A stretch of 64,000 nt of DNA from Actinernus sp. WN-2022 (Eukaryota; Cnidaria; Anthozoa; Actiniaria; Actinernidae): positions 139,892,365 through 139,956,364 of the forward strand of contig JAOWCC010001634.1 of assembly GCA_030867875.1 (NCBI GenBank). The letters run 5' to 3'. Each line of letters begins with the position of its first letter. The first letter of the stretch is position 1. The notes beneath the pieces were generated by a model. It was given only the letters and a program-made list of their open reading frames with translations, searched no databases and was not told where the DNA came from. The position numbers and the translations under genes were made by a program. Of the stretch, positions 22,886 through 34,100 are shown one piece after another.

Positions 22886-23268
22886 AATAATGGATAATGT
22901 CGGTTGGAAATCTAGCAAGACTGCTTTACATTATATCATATTAAGGTGGGCCTCAATCCGGCCGGTCCAGCGGCGAAGCTAGCGGATATGAATACCGACT
23001 CAGGCAAATATTATAAAGCCACAAATGAGTTGAAGGGTTTTGTCAGGGCTTTTTCAGACTAAATCTGAAACAGTATGAGCGAATTATGAGTATACGTATT
23101 AGTTTATTTGAAAGATTAATAAGATGAGGTTTGGAAGAGGGTAATAAAGAGATGTAGCATAAAATGAGGTTAAGGTTCTCGTCTCTCAGGGGCGGCACTG
23201 TGAAGGGAGAAGTGGCACTTCCATACCTTATTAATGACAATACCCGAGGCACAATAATACACTATATA

Positions 23269-23635
23269 GGTATGTGCCGCGGGATAGGGTATGGTTTTAG
23301 AGGTGTCGGATCCTTAAATAGGGTCTCTTATTCTGTATTATCATCCTTAAATAAAATATCCGATCCTTAAATAGGGTACGGTTTTTGTTCCCCTAACTCT
23401 TGATATGCGATATCGTGCATTTGCTCAACGCCCGCTAAACGTAACAATCTCCAATAAACGTCAAGCATTACACAGACTGAGAGAAATAATAACGATTTGT
23501 TCAATAAATTCTGAGTATTCACTTGTCCCTTAAATAGGGTCTCATATTTTAGTTTCTAGCCTTGGAAAGGGTACCCATTTTACGATTTTCACCCTTAAAT
23601 AGGGTCAGAGTTTCGATATCTCCGCGGCACACCCC
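23269..23635. mobile_element. MITE K with CCTTAAATAGGGT words
   Basis: ggtatgtgccgcgg at the left and ccgcggcacacccc at the right form imperfect terminal inverted repeats. Inside, the phrase ccttaaatagggt recurs four or five times. No ORF of interest. Confidence 0.55.
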
Positions 23636-23904
23636 TATCCTAAATTTCTGGGAGCACCCCCTCCCAATCCCGCGGGGCCAAAACTGTTATTTAGTTCAAT
23701 CTCTCGAGTTTTATTTAAAGCATAGCATTCCCCAATTCCAAATTGTCCACTTTTTCCTCTGCAGCATGCAAGTTTCACGCCCACAATGAGACTAGACAAC
23801 AGGTGTTAATGTTTTTTTACCTGATTGGCAACGCTTCAATATCAGTTTGCAGGTTAGGACGAATAATTTAAAAAATAACCTTCACATTCTATGACTTCTT
23901 TAAT

Positions 23905-24060
23905 ACTGAGGAAAATCTTCCTCATAATCAAAGACAAAAATAACTACTCAGATAAGTAGATTATGGTTTCCAGGTACATTGGCAAAGATTCGAGTGGATG
24001 AAAAATACTGCTTCTATAAAAATAGAAATTTAGAGCAACTTGAAATTGGTTCACTGTAAA
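23905..24060 (+). repeat. Dispersed repeat L, copy 1
   Basis: Matches 44340-44530 in the same orientation (shared phrases caaagattcgagtggatgaa and gaaatttagagcaact). No inverted ends were resolved. Confidence 0.6.
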
Positions 24061-24980
24061 CCGAAATCAACTTTCTAGTTTGCAGTTTAATGTTTATCAT
24101 TCATTTATCCAAACGTTTTTTAAGCACACCAGAAGATTCACTGGGTTGTTTTATCTCAGTATTCCAGAGTGATATTTTTGTAGTTTTGTTTTAGAAAAAC
24201 TTAAAGATTCGATTCGATTGATACTGTTCCTTAAACGACTTAAAATACCCTGATTAATTATTTTCATTGTGTCGCTTTTAGTTACTAATTTTGAGGAAGT
24301 CTAATCAGATATATTTAAAAGAAAGCCACTTTACTCAGAGTAACTCCTACTGGCTCAGAATATGTTCTTGAAAGGACTGAAACGTTAGAGTACACACTTA
24401 GTTTTCGATATCGACACTCATCTTTTTTAGAGACAATCGTCTCCTGTAAATCCTGTTTTTGTAAAGCAAAACCTTTTTAATCTTCTAAAGACACTTCAGT
24501 CGCAACCTACTAATTGAAAACCAGTAAGGCAAAATTTAATTGGGTCACAAGCCTTAGGATATAATTTTTTTTAAATAAGCTCAAGATTGTTTAGATACGC
24601 GGAACTATCTGAGGCCAGTATATGAAATATGTCGCCAAATAGACTTCTCTAGCCAATTTATTTTTTAATATTATGAAGACTGCAAGGCTGGTCGGACGGC
24701 TGTAAGATGTTATTTATTGTACCCTATACTTCAGTTCGGCAGAACGAACAGTCCTTGCAGCTTTTATTGAAATTTAATATATTTTGATTTTAGGTTAGCC
24801 AACGTCTGGCGGGATAATGAGTAGAGCTAGTGAAACACCAGCTGTCACGTATATTGGCACAGCAAGGAAAATAAAAAGTGTCTTTCGTTTTCAATGAAGA
24901 ATTCGTTGTGCAACGGAAATGAAGAAAGGCACAGCAATACAGACTTGTTGCATTTTTAATGAGCGGAAAGGAGATAAGGC
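24061..24980. other. No gene seen
   Basis: AT-rich DNA with no ORF over 80 codons that has a recognisable feature and no clear repeat partner in the window. Confidence 0.4.
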
Positions 24981-25039
24981 AAGGCTGATTGGATGAGACA
25001 AACGAAAACAATTGCCGGAAAGCCATTTCAATGTCCCAA

Positions 25040-25510
25040 CATGCCGCGAGACAAACTAGTACATGGCTTCCCTATTGTTTCTGTCCTGCTGATCCAATCA
25101 AATTACAGAGATATGGTACAGTACGGTTACGGAAAGGCTACGGATAGGCTACGGAAAGGCTACGGAAAGGCTACGGAAAGCTTAAGGCTACGGAAAGACT
25201 ACGGAAAGACTACGGACATGCCGTGGTTTGTCCCACTCATATGAAATCTGTTCTAATGGAATGCCGTGACATTGAAATGGTTTCCCATCGTTTTTGTCTT
25301 ACTGGTCCAGTAATAAAATTAGTTTAGAGTTACGGTACAGTAAGTAACAGTACGGTTCGGATGGAGCAGATTTCGTATGAGTGGCCGGAGAAACTACGGC
25401 ACGGTTACTGTACGGCATGCCGTGACATTGAAATGGTTTCCCTATTGTTTTTGTCCTGCTCATCCAATCAAATTACAGAAATACGGTACAGCACGATTAT
25501 GGTATATAAC
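25040..25510 (+). repeat. Repeat family M, first cluster
   Basis: Three copies of a phrase including ccaatcaaattacaga.atac and tacggcacggttactgtacg, plus a short tandem run of ctacggaaagg (25135-25215). Related units occur at 33340-33745. tacgg/ccgta words make it locally palindromic. Confidence 0.65.
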
Positions 25511-25519
25511 AGTTTCCTC

Positions 25520-26640
25520 GGTAAAGCACGCGGCTGAGACAGTTATTTTATGGGTTAAAGTTCTTATAGCGAAATTTCTGCCACCTATAATCATTTTGTT
25601 CACTGGAAACTTACTTATCCAAAAAAATTACGAAGTTTTGCTTGAATTCTAGTGCGGAAATTAAATTTTGTGGAGACTGGTGAACGACATTACTCCCGGG
25701 CTGTTGCCTGTCAGCGACTAATCTTTACTCTTGATTCATCTGCCATGCATTCTACAGAAAAACGGTCTTCTTCTTAAGGCGATTACTGAATGTCCATATA
25801 TGCGAACACAGTTCTTTCACTTTGTTTTTATTTGTTCGTTTATCAAACTACCGCACGGTTAATGAAATAAATACCGAAAATCACGATGTTCATGTTGAAA
25901 ACAATTAATAAGTGCCCCTCTCCAATAAGCGCCCACCCTTCAGCTCCAAAAATAAAATAAGCGCCCAGGGCGCTAAATCGAATTTTTACGGTACTCCAAA
26001 ACACATTTTTCGAGAAAAAAATAAAATAAAATAATAATATCTCTATTACGTTCTACTCAACCGATTTCGTTACTTTAAAAATGAAAATTCTCAGCAAAGT
26101 AAGTAGAAGAACATTGATTTAATTTCGATCTAAGGCTTTTTTTGCGGCACCACCGTCGCGCAGCAGAATTTTACTTTTTAAAGACGAGGCACCACTAATG
26201 TTAAAATTTTATACAAAACAAAATATTTTACAATTTCATGGCTTTAGGTTTAATATTTTCTTCTAATTTGAAGAAGATTTTCAAATTTCTAATTCCACTC
26301 CTGTCTTCTTCGTAGCCGTTCAAAGGGTCGTTACGTAACGCTAGCGTTACTGAAGCGAAGGAAAACATTTCACGTTGCCTACAAAAAAACTGGAAATTTC
26401 GATACAAAATCTTTAACTCATTAAAAAAACCATAACAACCGCGTGCTCTACTGAATAAACTACTGTATAAAATTATTTTGATATCAATCAGTAGCTAATA
26501 TTTTTTGGACCGATAAGATGAGCAGATTTTTAAATCTTCATCCCCACGGTAAATGTTTTTTTTAATGTAAGAAGTATAATTGTCTGTATGCCATAGTTTT
26601 TTTTTGCTTTTCAAGTGTTCCGAACACGCAATTCTCTTCG
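25520..26640. other. No gene seen
   Basis: AT-rich. Contains a fragment with aataagcgccca words (about 25920-25980) that looks like a small dispersed repeat. No coding signal. Confidence 0.4.
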
Positions 26641-26950
26641 AAACAAGAGCCCATCTGGCCTTTCACTCGGGGCACATGAGATTGAAGATGAAATACACTT
26701 TCATTTGAAATCCTCTTAGTAATAACCAAAGGGATGAATTATTAGCTGAATTTAGCAGTCTTTAGGAGTGGCCGGTAGCGCGGTGACTTTCATTCTCTGC
26801 TCCCCATATGTAATTTAATATTTTTGTTTTTCTCGTATGTAAATTAAAGAAGTTGACCTTTTAATTTAAACACTACTTATTCATGTAACACACGTTTACA
26901 ATTTAGTCTGCTGTTCTGTTATACTGCAGGTTCCGAGTACTAATACATGA
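26641..26950 (+). repeat. Dispersed repeat E, copy 2 (uninterrupted)
   Basis: Same sequence as 14761-15008, but it continues straight into acacgtttacaatttagtctg. That shows the pre-insertion structure of copy 1. Confidence 0.8.
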
Positions 26951-27557
26951 TTGTCTCAAATGTATGTTTATATTTGTACCATATTATAAGTTGTATCCTG
27001 TCCATCCTGTGATGGAGCTATGTCAATTTGTATGCCTCTGTGTAACTTTATCTGCTTTCTTGCTATACATGATGAGCCATTACGAGTCCATATTGGTATT
27101 TGTTGGATTAAAGATTATTAACTGAAATGCCTATTGGATCTCTAATTAAAAGCTTTACCCTCATTCCCAAAATTTCAGTCTGCTCATTAAATTACAGAAC
27201 TATAAAGGGAATTGTTGGAAGCCTTTAATTTCTCGAACCAAAACCTCGGCCGTGAGAGGTTTCTTGTTAAAGTTTAACTTGAGAGTTGAATATAGCTTGG
27301 GTCATCATAAATTATTCTGTGCTGAGTGTATTTCTGGCTTCGTGTTGGCGAGCGACAGTGTTGCTCTTACGGTTCAGGAGTTCAGATGTCTTCAGACTTC
27401 GATAGAGGATAGTAACCCATAACTGCCCAACCACAGTATAATATATATTTGCTAGTAAATCGCTATATTTCGCTATAAATCTGCTATTCATGATCAGTAT
27501 ACCTGTATAACGTACAAAGAGAGATCGTACGAGATCGGTAAACCAGCCCAAAGCACT

Positions 27558-27815
27558 TTTCTTTGATCACAATTGATCCGAGCACATGTTTTCTCAGCGG
27601 TAATCATGCATTGGCGCAATTTCCTTTGATCCCAATTGATCCGAGTACATGTTTCCTCAGCGGTAATCATGCACTCGACACTCTATTAACCGTTTCCCCA
27701 CCCACAATTCCCTCTTTTGCTCTGACGAAGGGCTAGCGCTCGAAACGTCAGCTGCTACTCGTTTTCCACGGCGGTTAGCATACCTCAATCGACTTTAGTT
27801 GATTACATACCAGTA
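27558..27815 (+). repeat. Repeat H, copy 1, with a duplicated 50-bp leader
   Basis: A segment of about 50 bp (tttgatc.caattgatccgag..) occurs twice at 27558-27610 and 27621-27675. Then comes the hammerhead-like core and a tail (cggcggttagcatacc..gattacatacca) that is shared with 42596-42705. The 79-codon minus ORF beside it is not supported as a gene. Confidence 0.7.
27717..27754 (+). ncRNA. Hammerhead-ribozyme-like motif, copy 1
   Basis: Contains CTGACGA (27722-27728), a 4-bp helix with tetraloop (GGGC-TAGC-GCTC), GAAAC (27742-27746) and GTC (27747-27749), in the order of a type I hammerhead core. The bases on either side (GCT and AGC) can pair as a short stem I. Stem III would be minimal, and one extra A sits between CTGACGA and stem II, so activity is uncertain. 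Minimal hammerheads are known in Penelope-like elements. Confidence 0.45.
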
Positions 27816-28532
27816 TTTTAGTGTTGGCCTACCGATCACGGTGTTTGCGCTGGTATGTATTATGACCGATAAAATGAAATGTGGCATAAAACCTACAAAA
27901 CGTACCTCAAACAAGCTGATAGCGCCCGCAGAAATATCTTAAGATGGCGACTGGACTGGAGATAAATCTATTAACGCCAACAATTAATGCATAATTTAAC
28001 GTATGTGCCTGCCACAGGCAGCCCGAGTAAAAAGGGAACTGGTACTTAATTAAATTTGTTTAAAGCCCCAAGAGAAGATCAAACAATGGAAATATGCTGC
28101 GCTATAATAACTTTAACTTTCCTTTGTTTCTAATGTTTGCAAATTTCAAATCCCACTGGCGCTAAGAAAAATTGTTGGGTATTTAGGCACTAAACGAAGC
28201 GATTGTTTGCGCATTGTACTCGTACCAATCCCAAAATACATATGGGGATGTATGTATTTGATCGGGTGTATATATATATATGTTTTAACCAGAATGAAGT
28301 ATCAAGAGATATATATAAAATATATATTTGTTCATTACTGTCCTAAAATAGTCAAATATATACTTCAGATATATTTCTTATCATATCACTGAGGTAAAAT
28401 ACATTTATCAGATGTCTTGGGGGTCAGGCCATTGGCGCAATCAGAAAATATATTTTGGACAACATCCCATAATTGTTAGCCCCAAGAGCATCTGATTTCC
28501 TCAAGCTAAAAAAATGTATCTTCTATGAAAGG

Positions 28533-28969
28533 GAACCTCCACCGAAAAACAATGTTTGCTCTCAAATATGTTTGTTATGGATGCCTAAATCTAATGCTGT
28601 GTTTCTTGTAAATTGTACACTACATGTAGGTGTCAGTTATGGACTGATTTTCTTGTCCATAAAACTCATTTGAATTTCCCAGGCATTGCAATTGGATCTT
28701 ATATGACATCACCCAGTTGCCCCTATTGTCAGAAAACAATAAAAATGTAGCTCTTTTGTTGTGTATAGTAACAGGGACAACTGTATGTGTGACACAGTGA
28801 CGTAGGGAGGGGGGCAGTTGAACACCCCTGCAGGTGTGACATCATTAGAACCAAGATGATATGGCGGCACCTGGGAAATTGAAATGAGTTTTATGGACTG
28901 ACATCTAAATAAAATGTACAATTTACAAGATAGATCCATATCAAACCTTGTTTTTCAGTGGAGGTTTTC
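28533..28969. mobile_element. MITE J, copy 1
   Basis: Ends gaacctccaccgaaaaac and complement. The interior shares phrases with 45902-46264 (gttttctgacaata in one orientation, and aaatgagttttatgga). Confidence 0.7.
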
Positions 28970-28975
28970 TTGGAT

Positions 28976-30600
28976 ATTGTCATAGAAGCAAACCAGATCC
29001 AGGGATGAGATGTGACATTGCCAGCTGATGGTCATATTGTCTTATGTTCTCACTCATTTCACCAAATAACACTAGTATTCATTTGTATGTCTCATTGAAA
29101 TACCCCCACTTTCCACTATATGCTATGCCAACAAGAAACATCTGAAACACAAAGCATTAAAGTTTGTCAGAATTAATTAACTACAAAAAAAATTATATCC
29201 TCACTTAATTCCTAGCAAACAAACACTGAAATAATCTGTTTACAGTATAAATTGTGAGAAATCTGTCAGACCACTAGAACACATGCAGTTGTGTAATCTT
29301 GATAGCTCCCAGATAATTCCAATGGCATGTCTACACAGAGGAAGACTGGACTCACACTGAATAAGCCACACCTTTTTACCCAAAATCTTTGTTCCAAATT
29401 GGGGGTGTCTGGTTTACCTGTGAGAACATTGATGAAAGGTTCCATAAATTTCCATAAATCAACATTTAAAAATAAATAGTAAATTAAGCTAGCCTAATAA
29501 ATTAATACTTTCAAAAACCTTTTTCCAAAATATTCAAGCTTCTAAACTCAGGGCGATAAGCATCAGTGAGTGTGGCTTATCTGCAAGTGTTTACAGTATT
29601 TGAAAATCACAGATATACCAGAAATAGGATGTTGATTGTTGTTGATGAATATTATATCTAGTTCATGTGGTTTGCTCAGGGGTCCCAAATTTATACTTAA
29701 TGTTATAAACCTGAAGTGATGCCATCTACTACATTCTATCTGACATGGTGGGACCAACCACCCCCCATAATGTTTCATCACAACGTGGAAATATCTGCTG
29801 TTAAAGCAACAGTTGCTACTGGATTTCACGAATCAAATATAATAAAACAATATGTTCATGTTTCCTGCCAAAATGTACCAATACTTTATCAGGAATATCA
29901 CCAAGTAATCTGGGAGACTAGTAGACCAAAAAATTGTTTAAAACTTTTTCTAATCCCAAATTTTGTTCCAAATGTGTTTCAGTGACGTCATTCACTCTGA
30001 CATCATCATTTAAACAATCACCAATAATTTCAATATGAAGTTGAAATTCAAAAAACAAAAATCATACAATTTCTTCCCACATCTAGCCTAATATTTACTC
30101 AAAAGTTGGCTTAAGTTAAACAAAAATAACAAAATTTGTGCCAATGGATAGTTCCACAGATGTTTTAACCTTAAGCCTGGCCCACACGTGGAGGACAAAC
30201 AAAATAATGTTGTTTCCAGTAACCCAACAAACTTGTATTAATTGCTTTATGCCGACCTCATTTTTTTTATTGCTATCTTTCAAGACTTGAAATAGGTAAA
30301 ATAAACAAAAATATAAAACACATCAATGACATTAAATTACATAATTAATTAAATAATTTGTTAGCCACTTACTGCTATACAGCCAGGCGTCCTCTTGTCC
30401 ACGCAGTTGTTCCAAAACTGTCCACTAAACAGTCCAAGATCAGTCGATTAACGGCCCACCGAAACCGAAATGTATCCTAACTTTGTAACACAAAGGATAT
30501 GCAGTCCTCGTGCTAAAAATTAAACTTAAAGTAACCTTCAATCTGCGCGAAAATCCACCACATGCACAAACTTTAGAACCAGTAAAAACACTCCACACTC
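28976..30600. other. No gene seen; region 5' of the homeobox gene
   Basis: AT-rich, low-complexity DNA. The 88-89 codon ORFs at 29563-29829 (minus) and 29716-29985 (plus) overlap each other, show no motif and lack splice-site support. Confidence 0.4.
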
Positions 30601-30918
30601 GTGTTCACTGGAATGTGACGACGCATGCGCGTGCGAGTTCCCTTGTGTTCCAAATTTGCAACTTCTAGCGTTCGGGTAAAAGCGCTAACGGCGTGCAAAA
30701 GTTGCGAATTAAACACTCGAGCGGAATTTGGTTTGGATTTCTTGGCAAAAGCATCAAAACAAACTGGAAAAAGGTCGGTTTCTGCATGTGTACGCTAGTC
30801 TAGACTGGAAATTTGAAAACAACTACACATGTAGATTTTCCGCTCCAACTCAACCGCGGAAAGAATCAAACTCCTTCACAACTTTGGCAACAAAATTGCA
30901 AATAACGACAGAAACAAA
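30600..30918 (+). promoter_or_regulatory. Likely promoter / 5' UTR of the SIX-homeobox gene
   Basis: The sequence turns less AT-rich directly upstream of the start codon. It includes cgcatgcgcgtgcg (about 30622-30636), which resembles an NRF1-type GCGCATGCGC site. No TATA box is obvious. A 65-codon ORF (30728-30922) overlaps the true start by 4 nt in another frame and could act as an upstream ORF. Position relative to exon 1 is the main support. Confidence 0.35.
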
Positions 30919-31194
30919 ATGAATATAAAGAAAGGAAAGAAGGGTCAGCGGGTTAAAGAAAAAGTGGACGTTGAAGGACTATGGGGAATATGGAAGAAGA
31001 ACGGACCAGACATTCGTTTAGCCTGTGAGATATGTTCGTTGCTCAAGGAAAACCAACTCCTCTCCGAGCTGGAAATGTTCTTGGAAAGTTTGCCTGCCTT
31101 TAAAGAATATGAAGAAAATGAGATGTTAAACAGGTGCAGAGTTTGCTTAGCTTTCTGGAAGAAAGATTTTGGCACGGTTTACAAGTTATTACAG
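30919..31194 (+). CDS. ANHX-like: ANHX-like exon 1: start and SIX domain first half
   Basis: 92 codons from ATG to CAG|gtaatt (phase 0). A lysine-rich start (MNIKKGKKGQRVKEK) precedes the helical SIX region. The ATG is chosen because the frame before it gives no better start and the SIX homology begins soon after. Confidence 0.75.
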
Positions 31195-34100
31195 GTAATT
31201 AGAGACATTTATGAATGTTCATTTACAAAAGGTGTGTGCACACGTGCAAACTGCTGCTGGAGAGCCGTTTATTTTTTGGGTCGTTTTCATCATCATCATC
31301 ATTTTATCGATTTCAGGAATATAATTACACTGATGCTGAAGATTTGATAAAAATCTGGGATGCAGCACACTACCATGAAGAGGAGAAGAAAAGATTTAAA
31401 CCCCTAACACCGCTCTCAAAATTTCGTATACGTCAAAGGCAAGTCTTGTGAGCAATAAAGCTCACTAAATTGTGAAACATAATTGATTGTATTCTCCCAT
31501 TAATATTATCTTTAAGCTAATATGAAGAACCTAGACTTTGTACTCCCTTTGTAGTCATCAGCTTACTCGTAGTTCAAGAACTTGAAAACAATTTTGAGCG
31601 GTTGAAAAACGGATTTAAACCAGTCGAGATATTTGGGTATTTGTCCATTTTTATATTTATTTGTTCGTGACTGATATATCGAACTCAAACTTGAATTTCT
31701 AGGCCTATTTTCAATCTACCAGGATTCAAATGATAAAAAAACGTGTCTAGTTGGTCTACCCTGGGTCAGTTCCAGAGGCGAGAGAGCGTGGTCCGCCCCA
31801 AACAACAAATATTTTGTTCACAATATGCCGGGCGACAATGAAGTAATGCGAAACAAAGCCGGGAACTAAGAAAGTACACTGAACCGATTTTTTCACGAAA
31901 TGATACATAAAACCTCACAAATGTCTCAATGAGGTTAGTTAGTGACTTGGTAATTCAATTTTAGTACTAGTCCTTATATATATGGCCTTTTTGAAACAAC
32001 ACTCAATAATTCAGCAAGAAAGAAACAACCCTCTGGCTTTATACTTTTAATATAATAACTCGACTTTCCAGCATGTATTTCTGGATTTTGAATGCCGTGT
32101 ATTTAGTGTAACTTTTATTATTCAAGCTTCGGATGCTTAGGGAGTGGTCAGTAATTTGGGTGGAGGGCTACTAAGTTTTATTAAATTCGGACCTAAAAAT
32201 TGCGGCCCTCCCCCAAACCAGGGCTTAAAATATATTGACCTCCCCATAATTTTGTGCCCTCCCCCTATATACCTATGTTTTTTTATCGCGTTTCACTATT
32301 ACGCAAAATACACTACATGTAAAGATACTACTGGTTACTAGTCACATTAACTACTGCTGCTGCACTAGTACAACAGTGTTGCAGATGTAATAAACTATAC
32401 AAATTATATATATTTTTCAACCATTTGGAACATACAAAATCGTGACCTCTCCCCCTTTAATATCTGCGCTCAAAAAAAGTGACCCTCCCCAAACCGGCGC
32501 CCAAAAAATTGTGACCCTCTCTACAAAAATAGTAGCCCTCCCTTCACCCTCCCTCCCCTCCCCCCCCCCCCCCCCCCCCCAATAACCCCCAATAATTACT
32601 GACCGCTAGCTCCCTTAAAATGCACATGAAAAAAACCCACGAGAATTAATTCACTTTCCGGGAAAATATCTCGGGAATTGTGGTGTAATTTCAGAGGTAC
32701 TCTTTTCCCGGTTGGAACTGATTTTCTGTACCATTTTCACATTTCTCCCGTTTCCAGTGTCCGTTGAGGACAACCGTAAGGTTTTCTGCTGGAACTTAGC
32801 CGTGTAAATTGTAAGCATCGCCTCTCCCAGTTGGTCTGCTAGTTTGAGAAAGTCCTTTTCATTTACAACACTCTCCGAAACTAGAGCGACGGATTTATCT
32901 ACTCCCGATGGTTGTCGAGGAATCATTTGTTATTCTTATACAAGTTTGGTGTTATTTAACTGTTTTTACTATGAAGAGGAAACAGCATTCTGATTTCTGA
33001 TTCGTTTTTCTCTTTTCTGTTTCAGACACATGCCTCCAAGAACAATTTGTCCTTCGGGCATAAGACTTAAAGCGACACTCCCTAAAGAAGCCACGAGTAC
33101 CCTACGCAACTGGCTGGATGAGAATCTCACTCATCCTTACCCCAACCGCGAAAGGAAACTGGAGTTAGCGCATAGCACAGGACTATCCAAATCCCAGGTA
33201 CGGTTTTGAAATACTACTAGTGCATATTCTAAGCCTCTTTCATACTAACGACGCAAGCATTAACGCAAGCAACTTACGCAGACGCAGTAATTGTAGTATT
33301 GATCATCAGCGGTGCCAGCTTGTTCTTTATAGATTTCGTGCAGGTTACGGCAATGACTTACGGCACGGTTACTGTACGACATACCGTAACATTCGTATTC
33401 AATAGAGTGGATTTCGTTTGAATGTGAAGGTTACGGCAATGACTTACGGCACGGTTACTGTACGACATACCGTAACATTCGTATTCAGTAGAGTGGATTT
33501 CGTATGAATGGGCAGGTTACGCAATGACTTACGGCACGGTTACTTTACAGCATGCCGTGACATTCATATTCAATAGAGTGGATTTCGTATGAATGGGCAG
33601 ATTACAACAATGATATACGGCACGGTTACTTTACGGCATGCCGTGACATTCAAATGGTATTCCATTGTTTTTGACTTTCTGATCCAATCAAATTACAGAG
33701 TTACGGTACATTAAGTTACAGTATCGTTCCACTCATACGAAATCCACCCTCGGTTCTACACCTGTGTATGTTGCTTGCGGTTATGCTTGTATCACCAGTG
33801 TGAATCAGCATTTAATGCCTGAATGCCAGGGAAAACGAGAAAACACTGTTGCGGAAATATTTGAGAATTTCAGTGTTTCCCAAAATGCCCGCTCGCACAA
33901 CAACAAAACAATTTGTTCTTGTTTCTCGCTCATTTGCTCACACAAGAAACATTATCAGTAAGGTATACTTCAATCCTGTTGTACTTATTCAGGGTTGCCA
34001 CAGGCCAGGGAAAAGTCAGGAAAAAAATTTTCAAGTTCAGGAAAAAAGTTAGGGAATTTTATATCTGGTCAGGGAAATTCTAAATTTCTTGTCAAAATAA

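Larger units (their letters stand above)
20690..23090 (+). mobile_element. Remnant of a tyrosine-recombinase retroelement (DIRS/Ngaro-like)
   Basis: A promoter-like end with tataaaag (about 20718) and a short ORF starting at 20792 is followed by a tandem array. Next come a broken gag-like stretch (MEDIKEKLEKLQETN from about 21670, and CCNCNGYG near 22050 as part of a zinc knuckle). Last is the C-terminal part of a tyrosine recombinase: the HxxR box as RAHVFRFTG (about 22810-22840) and GWKSSKTALHYI with the candidate Tyr nucleophile (about 22900-22940). Reverse transcriptase is missing, and several frameshifts separate the pieces. A Crypton is the alternative; the gag-like part favours a DIRS/Ngaro relative. 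Confidence 0.45.
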
